Part shown: positions 58,918 to 64,000 of the stretch, piece after piece
Numbering within the stretch: position 1 is the stretch's first letter
Layout: each line of letters begins with the position of its first letter
Source: Gammaproteobacteria bacterium
GTDB taxonomy: Bacteria; Pseudomonadota; Gammaproteobacteria; Pseudomonadales; Azotimanducaceae
NCBI GenBank assembly: GCA_028821515.1
Contig: JAPPGA010000020.1
Span: forward strand, 1-64,000
Direction of reading: 5' to 3'
Length of the DNA stretch: 64,000 nucleotides
Made by a program: the position numbers and the translations under genes
Notes under the pieces: generated by a model
What the model was told of the DNA's origin: nothing
Database searches by the model: none
The model's input: the letters and a program-made list of their open reading frames with translations, nothing else

Positions 58918-61472
58918 TCTGCCACGCCACCTCCTGAAGGTTCCTGGTAGGGAATCTCTCCAGGGTATATTGAGTCACTAGCGCGCCCCCCCGACACGAA
59001 ACACTTGCATGGCTCAGCACCGTCCACCGGCTGCTGATGAACTTCATAGTGGTGATAATGGACGTCACCCCTTACCCCATGATTGCCTCTTGGTTGCCCC
59101 GGTTCACCGAAGTGTCGATTGTCTTTTCTGTACATTTTTGTTCCAACCGGCGGCGAGCATGGGCGACACTTGCGCTGCTCCTCTTCCTCCTCCGGACCAA
59201 AGAGGTAATATGTAATTGCGGCAAAGTAATCAAAAATGGTAGAGCAACCGCAGAGGTCGTCGCTGAAGAGTGGCGGTGTTTCCCAACACTCACAACCACC
59301 GCCGATACATGGGATGCAGCAGTTCGTGAAACGATACTCGGGCGGCTGAAATACCGGATTGGAAGCTTTCTCGAATTCTACAATGGCACTCGCTTGTCGG
59401 GACGACAATAACTCCGACGCGAGGGACCTCAACGAGATGGCTGCCCGGAACCTTGGTAATCCTAGCTCTAGGGGCGTGACCGGGGCCGCTTCGAACGTCG
59501 ATTCTCCAAACTCGACAACCCCATAGTCTGGATGTGGCATATTTTGGGGTTCTCGCCCTAGTATCTCTGCCCGAGGGTCGGAAATGGCGTCTGTCGAACC
59601 AATCAGCAAGCTAGCTTTTGGAGCCCAAGACATCCCGGTTGTCAGCGACTCTATCTTCGCAATGCCCCCAGACGCCATATACGCGATCCGCACTGTTTCC
59701 GACGGCATGGGTGAAGTCGAACCATCATCTGGCAGCCTCCTGAAAGTAACCGGACGTCCCATCTCGTCGTACTCAATGTCAACGCTAAGCCAGCCCTCGT
59801 ACGCGATACGCTCGATTCGATTCATGGTCCCAGGATCCAATCTTTGACTTTGCGTATCCCCCGACGCGTTACGAAGCAAGACCCTGACGATATTGCCCCC
59901 CAAGTCATGCTCGTACGTTGTGGTTCCGCCTGGTCCGTAGTCAACCAGCTTCCGGTTTCCAAGGTCGTCGTGGGCGTACTGGGTCTTAAGACCCATTGGA
60001 TAGCTAATCGCAATGATCCGGCCCAGTGAGTTGCGCTCAAACGACACTGATCGTTCTCCCGACTCCAGCTTCGCCAAATCTCCATTGGAGTCGTAGTCGG
60101 CGACAATCGTATCGTTATCGTCGCGCATCCAAGTTATCGATCCACTAGGTGATAGTTTGTACTCGAGAGCTATTCCTCGCCCCGATACTCGGACATCGCC
60201 GCTTCCGTACAGTATGTTGAGTATGTTCTCCTTCCCGTCCGAGCCTGCTTCGGGAGAACGAATACTCATCAATCGCCTTTGGTTATCGTACGTGAGTTCA
60301 TAACTCGTTTCTCTATCAATCCCCGTCTCGGTTACTGTAGAGACATCGCCCGAGGAATTGTAAGTATAGGCAAATATGCCATCACGTCTCGCCAATTCGC
60401 TAACGCGATTGCTATCGTCGAACTCGATCTCCCAAATCAGACTAGTCGACGATTCGACGGTCGTGGTAGCGCCGATTGAGTTTCGTTGGAATGTATACTT
60501 CTCACCCCCTTTCTCAACGACCGTAGTATTAGTCTCCGCATAGGTGAAGGCACGCTTACGTGCCGTATGGGAATGCGTCACCCGTCCAAATTCATCGAAC
60601 GTCACCTCAAGATACGGCTGACCTCTGGCATCCTCTGCAGCGGCGAGCAAGCCCATTGAGGTGTACTCGTGGCCCCACACGTTGCCTGCCAAGTCGTGAA
60701 CATTGTGCAGACGCCCGCCTACGTATTCGTATCTGACCAAGCGCCCATGGTGGTCTGTCACCGCGATAATCTTGTGTCCCTCGTACGGATCTCTATATAG
60801 TTGGAACAGTATCTCCTCGTCTGCCTTTACCGTGGTCAGCAGACCATCTTCGTAGCGAAACGCAAGTGTGTGCTGATCTGTTGAGACACTCGCGATTTGG
60901 TACCGACCACTCCCCAAAAATCGCTCGAAGGTCCTCACCGTACCATCTGCCTCGCGCATTACAGCCATTTCACCAACCACAGAGAGTCGCGTACGGTTGT
61001 GTTGCGGCGTGGTTGGCGAGACGATGTAGCCTGTCTCACTGCCGACAAACCTGTGCGCTGTTCCTGATCCATCCAGGTACAGGTAGCTACCTCCCGTTTC
61101 CGTCAAGACTTCTTCGGCGAGTGACAGCCGCCATCCGGGGCCGAAATCGACATTATCCTCGATCCGCGAGTCGTATACTCGCGCGAAAATAACCAGCCCG
61201 CCTTTCGCGGTCGCGACTATGTCCCGCCTGGCGAACGTCAAGTTGCCGGTCGTGGTATTCACGAAACCGACCGGCAGACCATCAAAGAGCGACTGGGGGT
61301 TCGGGAAAAGAACGTTGACTCGTCGCCGAACACCGAGTTCTTCAACGAGCTTGACGTAGTGCTTCAACGCTTCGGGCGGGGTCTCATAGTCATCGCCGGA
61401 ATCCGCTTGGGTAGCGGTCGCGACAACAACCCAAGAGGCAACGGTCGCTATCGTCAGCCATCGGCGAACCAT
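58914..61472 (-). CDS. Rhs/YD-repeat protein with Cys-rich C-terminal domain
   Basis: 852 aa from the ATG at 61472. N-terminal signal peptide (MVRRWLTIATVASWVVVATATQA). Residues ~130-650 are YD/Rhs-type repeats (ITWMRDDNDTIVADYDSNGDLAKLE, GNRKLVDYGPGGTTTYEHDLGGNIVR). The usual Rhs core closing motif (DPxGLxxG) was not seen. The C-terminal ~120 residues are Cys-rich (NCCIPCIGGGCECWE, CRPCSPPVGTKMYR, CKCFVSGG) with GDVHYHHYEVHQQP, a variable domain that could be a toxin or adhesin tip. AT-richer than the core genome and embedded in transposon debris, so it is probably acquired. Confidence 0.75.
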   Translation of the reverse strand: MVRRWLTIATVASWVVVATATQADSGDDYETPPEALKHYVKLVEELGVRRRVNVLFPNPQSLFDGLPVGFVNTTTGNLTFARRDIVATAKGGLVIFARVYDSRIEDNVDFGPGWRLSLAEEVLTETGGSYLYLDGSGTAHRFVGSETGYIVSPTTPQHNRTRLSVVGEMAVMREADGTVRTFERFLGSGRYQIASVSTDQHTLAFRYEDGLLTTVKADEEILFQLYRDPYEGHKIIAVTDHHGRLVRYEYVGGRLHNVHDLAGNVWGHEYTSMGLLAAAEDARGQPYLEVTFDEFGRVTHSHTARKRAFTYAETNTTVVEKGGEKYTFQRNSIGATTTVESSTSLIWEIEFDDSNRVSELARRDGIFAYTYNSSGDVSTVTETGIDRETSYELTYDNQRRLMSIRSPEAGSDGKENILNILYGSGDVRVSGRGIALEYKLSPSGSITWMRDDNDTIVADYDSNGDLAKLESGERSVSFERNSLGRIIAISYPMGLKTQYAHDDLGNRKLVDYGPGGTTTYEHDLGGNIVRVLLRNASGDTQSQRLDPGTMNRIERIAYEGWLSVDIEYDEMGRPVTFRRLPDDGSTSPMPSETVRIAYMASGGIAKIESLTTGMSWAPKASLLIGSTDAISDPRAEILGREPQNMPHPDYGVVEFGESTFEAAPVTPLELGLPRFRAAISLRSLASELLSSRQASAIVEFEKASNPVFQPPEYRFTNCCIPCIGGGCECWETPPLFSDDLCGCSTIFDYFAAITYYLFGPEEEEEQRKCRPCSPPVGTKMYRKDNRHFGEPGQPRGNHGVRGDVHYHHYEVHQQPVDGAEPCKCFVSGGRASDSIYPGEIPYQEPSGGGVAE

Positions 61473-61572
61473 GCTCGCGCGTCCAACACGACTACCGCTC
61501 AGAAAAGCGTGACGATCAGATTCTTGTTCGAAACTCAACTTTCGAACCCTCAGATCGAAGCACTGCCCATCC

Positions 61573-61599
61573 ATTACAGCCTTCCAAACTCGGTGTCAA
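61573..61599 (-). promoter_or_regulatory. Candidate Rhs promoter
   Basis: Minus-strand TTGACA (61594-61599) and TGTAAT (61573-61578) with a short 15-bp spacer. It would give a leader of about 95 nt and argues against the upstream ATG at 61574, which falls in the -10 box. Confidence 0.35.
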
Positions 61600-61614
61600 C
61601 CACCGAAGAGCAAG

Positions 61615-62030
61615 GTGGCGTTGTCCGAGGTGTCGGTGCGGTCGACGCGGGACGCGGCGGAGCGGGAGGAGTGGGACCGTCTGATGGACGCGCATCACTA
61701 TCTCGGCTTCCGGTGCCTGTTCGGCCGCGGGCTGCGGCATGTGGCGGAGGCGGCCAACGGGCGCTGGGTGGCGTTTGTCGGCTGGGCGCCGGGGGCATTC
61801 AAGGTTGAAGGCGCGGGACGCGTGGATCGGCTGGGCGCCGGAGCAGCAGTTCCGGCGGCTGCACCTGGTGGCAAACAACACGCGCTTCCTGATCCTGCCG
61901 GGGTTCAGCGGCGGCAACCTGGCGTCGCGGGTGCTGTCGCTGTCGCTGCGCCGGCTGTCGGCGGACATGCGGGCGGCGCGGGGACATCCGGTGCTGCTGG
62001 CGGAGACGTTCGTGGACTGTCAGTACCGGA
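61615..62030 (+). pseudogene. Frameshifted, truncated DruA-like (DUF4338) fragment
   Basis: Frame one reads REEWDRLMDAHHYLGFRCLFGRGLRHVAEAANGRWVAFVGWAP to about 61807; one extra base there shifts to a second frame reading KARDAWIGWAPEQQFRRLHLVANN and FLILPGFSGGNLASR, ending at FVDCQYR. This is the N-terminal half of the DUF4338/DruA family, which includes Druantia proteins and transposon-borne relatives. The C-terminal half is missing. Confidence 0.6.
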
Positions 62031-62040
62031 TTAATACTCC

Positions 62041-62500
62041 CCAAAAGTACCGACTGAAAAGTCCCCGCTTCGGGTTGCCGGCCCGGGAGGAGGGATCGGC
62101 GTTCGTGCCGTGCGCGGACCCGGCGGCGCTGAACGACATCCTGTGCGAGACCCACGAGGGGGTCTTCGGGCGGGACAACTGCGTGCGGTTCGTGCGGCCC
62201 CTCCCGCGCCAGCCGACGTACCTGCGCAAGGCGGACAACGAGTTCGAGGCGCGGCTGGTGGCACCGAGCTGCAGCGCGCCGCCGGAGGGCCATGCGCATT
62301 GGTCGCTGCAGCTGCTGGCGGACCGGGCGGTGGAGTTCGACTACATCGACAGCGTGTCGCACGAGACGGTGCGGCGGATGAAAAAAAGCGAGATCAAGCC
62401 CTGGAGGCGGATCGGATGGGTGATACCGCCTGCAGCGCAACGCGGTCTTCGCGGCCGCGATGGAGCGGGTGCTGGACGTCTACTGGTCAGCCAGACGCGC
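62041..62500 (+). pseudogene. Mosaic of two transposase fragments (integrase C-terminus and IS630-like N-terminus)
   Basis: One open frame joins pieces of different origin. 62080-62190 reads PAALNDILCETHEGVFGRDNCVRF, a transposase C-terminal type. From about 62230 it reads FEARLVAPSCSAPPEGHAHWSLQLLADRAVEFDYIDSVSHETVRRM, the helix-turn-helix region of IS630-like transposases. A 2-bp shift near 62437 moves the continuation (NAVFAAAMERVLDVYW) to another frame. No catalytic triad remains. Confidence 0.55.
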
Positions 62501-62864
62501 AAGCCGATCCCGGCACGCCGCGGGACGTGCAACGTCTTCAAGGCCACCGAGCCCCTAGCTAGCCGGCAGGCGCATGACCAAGGTGACCGAGAACTGAAAC
62601 GTCTCTTATCCGACATTAGATGCGTGACGAGACACTAGCCGGGAAGTGCCACGTCACTGGCCCATTACAGCACGCTCCACTGCGTCGCGTTGGGTGGCCT
62701 TACCTCCAGCGGAAGTGCTGATCGCTTCGGCGACGCGCTCGTCCTAGTGTGTGCGGGGTGATCGGTTCGAGGTTCGTTGTCCAACTCTCTCTACGACGGT
62801 TGACGATCCCGCTGCGTTGGATGGACGAAACGTTCCGCACCCGAAGGGAGCGACAAATCGGCCT
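62501..62864. other. Non-coding stretch after the transposon debris
   Basis: No gene, RNA or clear repeat was seen. It is probably decayed insertion-sequence material plus the 3' flank of gmhA. Confidence 0.5.
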
Positions 62865-63455
62865 TCAACTCTCGAACAGCGCCTGTTGCACCAGGTCGCA
62901 AATCACGTGGCCGATCACGATGTGCGTCTCCTGGATGTGCTGCGTATTGTCTGCGGGCACGACGATGCACGGGTCCGACACCTCCGGCAACCCGCCGCCG
63001 TCCGACCCGGTCAGCCCGATGACGGACATGTCCAGTTCCACCGCCCGCCTGGCAGCCCTAAGCACGTTCGCGGAACGGCCGCTGGTGGTGATCGCCAGCA
63101 GTACGTCGCCCGCCTTGCCGAGCGCCTCGACCTGGCGTTCGAAAACTCCCTCGAAACCGAAGTCGTTTGCCGCGGCGGTCAGAAACGACGTGTCGGTGGT
63201 CAGGGCCACGGCCGCCAGGGGCGGTCGCGGGAACGCCTTGTCGAGCACGTTGACCAACTCGGCGGCGATGTGCTGGCAGTCCGCGGCGCTGCCGCCGTTG
63301 CCGCAGAGCAGGAGCTTGTTCCCCCGCTCGAACGCGGCGGCAACGACCCGCGCCGCCTCCAGGATGGTGCTCTCACAATCGCGCAGCGCGCGTTGCTGGG
63401 CCTCGATGGTTCCTTCGAAATGGGCGCGGATGCGGCCCGCCCGGGGTTCGTTCAT
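62865..63455 (-). CDS. gmhA: Sedoheptulose-7-phosphate isomerase / SIS protein (GmhA-like)
   Basis: 196 aa. SIS domain with LLLCGNGGSAADCQHIAAELV and LLAITTSGRSANVLRAA; C-terminal QETHIVIGHVICDLVQ. Makes heptose-7-phosphate for LPS inner core. DiaA-type relatives share the fold, but the neighbouring gmhB favours GmhA. ATGA overlap with gmhB. Confidence 0.88.
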   Translation of the reverse strand: MNEPRAGRIRAHFEGTIEAQQRALRDCESTILEAARVVAAAFERGNKLLLCGNGGSAADCQHIAAELVNVLDKAFPRPPLAAVALTTDTSFLTAAANDFGFEGVFERQVEALGKAGDVLLAITTSGRSANVLRAARRAVELDMSVIGLTGSDGGGLPEVSDPCIVVPADNTQHIQETHIVIGHVICDLVQQALFES

Positions 63456-64000
63456 CCTGACTGCTCCCTGCGCAGAATCTCCTCGATGCGTTGCGCGGCG
63501 TCGAGGAGGTCTTCCACCACGTAATCCGGCCTCGCTTCGAACTCGGAACCGAGGTTATCGCCCGCCGCGCCTGGCCGCACGAGAAAGGTTCGCGCGGAAA
63601 CGGCGCGTCCCATCCCCATGTCGCTGTCCTTGTCACCGATGACGAAACTCCGCGACGGGTCGAAACCAAGCTCCGCGCTCGCGGCGCGCACGAGCCCGGG
63701 CTTCGGTTTGCGGCAGCCGCAACGCTGGTCCGGATGGCAGGGACAATAGTAGATTCCATCGAGGCGGACGCCTTGCGCTTCGAGCAGTTCCTCCATGCGA
63801 CGGTTTACCGCGCAAAGCTCGGCTTCGCCGAAATATCCCCGGCCCACACCGGACTGGTTCGTCAGGATCGCGAGCCCCAGCCCGCAGGAGCGCATCCGCG
63901 CCAGGCCCTCCGCTGCTCGCGGCAGGATTTCCACACAGGCGGGATCGGCAAGATAGCCGCGGTCTGCGATTACGGTCCCGTCCCGGTCCAGCAGCGCTGC
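63452..64000 (-). CDS. gmhB: Heptose-1,7-bisphosphate phosphatase, 5' end outside window
   Basis: HAD-type phosphatase. The frame runs off the window end, and the upstream part still shows the nucleophile motif LLDRDGTV (near 63975), so the GTG at 63934 is not the start. Further features: ILTNQSGVGRGYF, the zinc-loop YYCPCHPDQRCGCRKPKPG and FVIGDKDSDM. Removes the 7-phosphate-linked group in ADP-heptose synthesis next to gmhA. Confidence 0.9.
   Translation of the reverse strand, partial: AALLDRDGTVIADRGYLADPACVEILPRAAEGLARMRSCGLGLAILTNQSGVGRGYFGEAELCAVNRRMEELLEAQGVRLDGIYYCPCHPDQRCGCRKPKPGLVRAASAELGFDPSRSFVIGDKDSDMGMGRAVSARTFLVRPGAAGDNLGSEFEARPDYVVEDLLDAAQRIEEILRREQSG

Overview
The window looks like a chromosomal segment from a GC-rich gammaproteobacterium. 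I infer this from the gene order rpmH-rnpA-yidD-yidC-mnmE-mnmG-rsmG-parA, then parB-atpI-atpBEFHAGDC and glmU-glmS, which is the conserved origin-side block of that class. TRAP transporters, an acyl-CoA dehydrogenase, a MaoC-type protein and a DUF1538 transporter pair point to a heterotroph, perhaps aquatic. No rRNA, tRNA or CRISPR array was seen, and dnaA and oriC are not in the window.

Layout. 1-8 kb: a likely conflict/defence island. A 5'-truncated SF1 helicase on the + strand converges on a three-gene minus-strand operon: an SPPY-type DNA methyltransferase, a protein with two GHKL ATPase modules, and a receiver-domain protein. 8-13.4 kb: metabolic genes (Gfo/Idh/MocA oxidoreductase, MaoC-like protein, acyl-CoA dehydrogenase, SLC1-type symporter, rubredoxin). 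13.4-15.1 kb: an AT-rich, palindrome-bearing promoter drives an apparently leaderless AAA/STAND-like ATPase, followed by a gene remnant. 15.2-21.5 kb: ubiA and a TRAP transporter whose membrane subunits (dctQM) and binding protein are separated by a nuclease pair, one member frameshifted. 21.5-35.7 kb: housekeeping genes, all on the minus strand (parB, atp operon, gst, glmU, glmS, uvrD). glmU seems to use an ATT start.

35.7-50.9 kb: a 15-kb block lies between parB and parA, which are normally adjacent. It holds a lipoprotein fusing FG-GAP, ASPIC/UnbV and vanadium-haloperoxidase-like domains; a leucine-rich-repeat lipoprotein; two orphan peptide-type ABC ATPases; a five-gene cluster with one intact and one ligand-depleted diiron protein, two SCP2-like proteins and a zinc ribbon; an overlapping DUF1538-DUF1538-PII-like-CBS operon; an MBL-fold hydrolase; and a nitroreductase. 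50.9-58.2 kb: parA back to rpmH, with a strong rpmH promoter. 58.2-62.6 kb: an AT-richer island of broken transposase pieces around an Rhs/YD-repeat protein and a small overlapping gene that is a candidate immunity protein, with a frameshifted DruA-like (DUF4338) fragment. 62.9-64 kb: gmhA and the 3' part of gmhB.

The best candidates for undescribed biology are the receiver/double-GHKL/methyltransferase/helicase module, the diiron/pseudo-diiron/SCP2 cluster and the DUF1538/PII/CBS operon. All functions are inferred by reading motifs. No database search was run.
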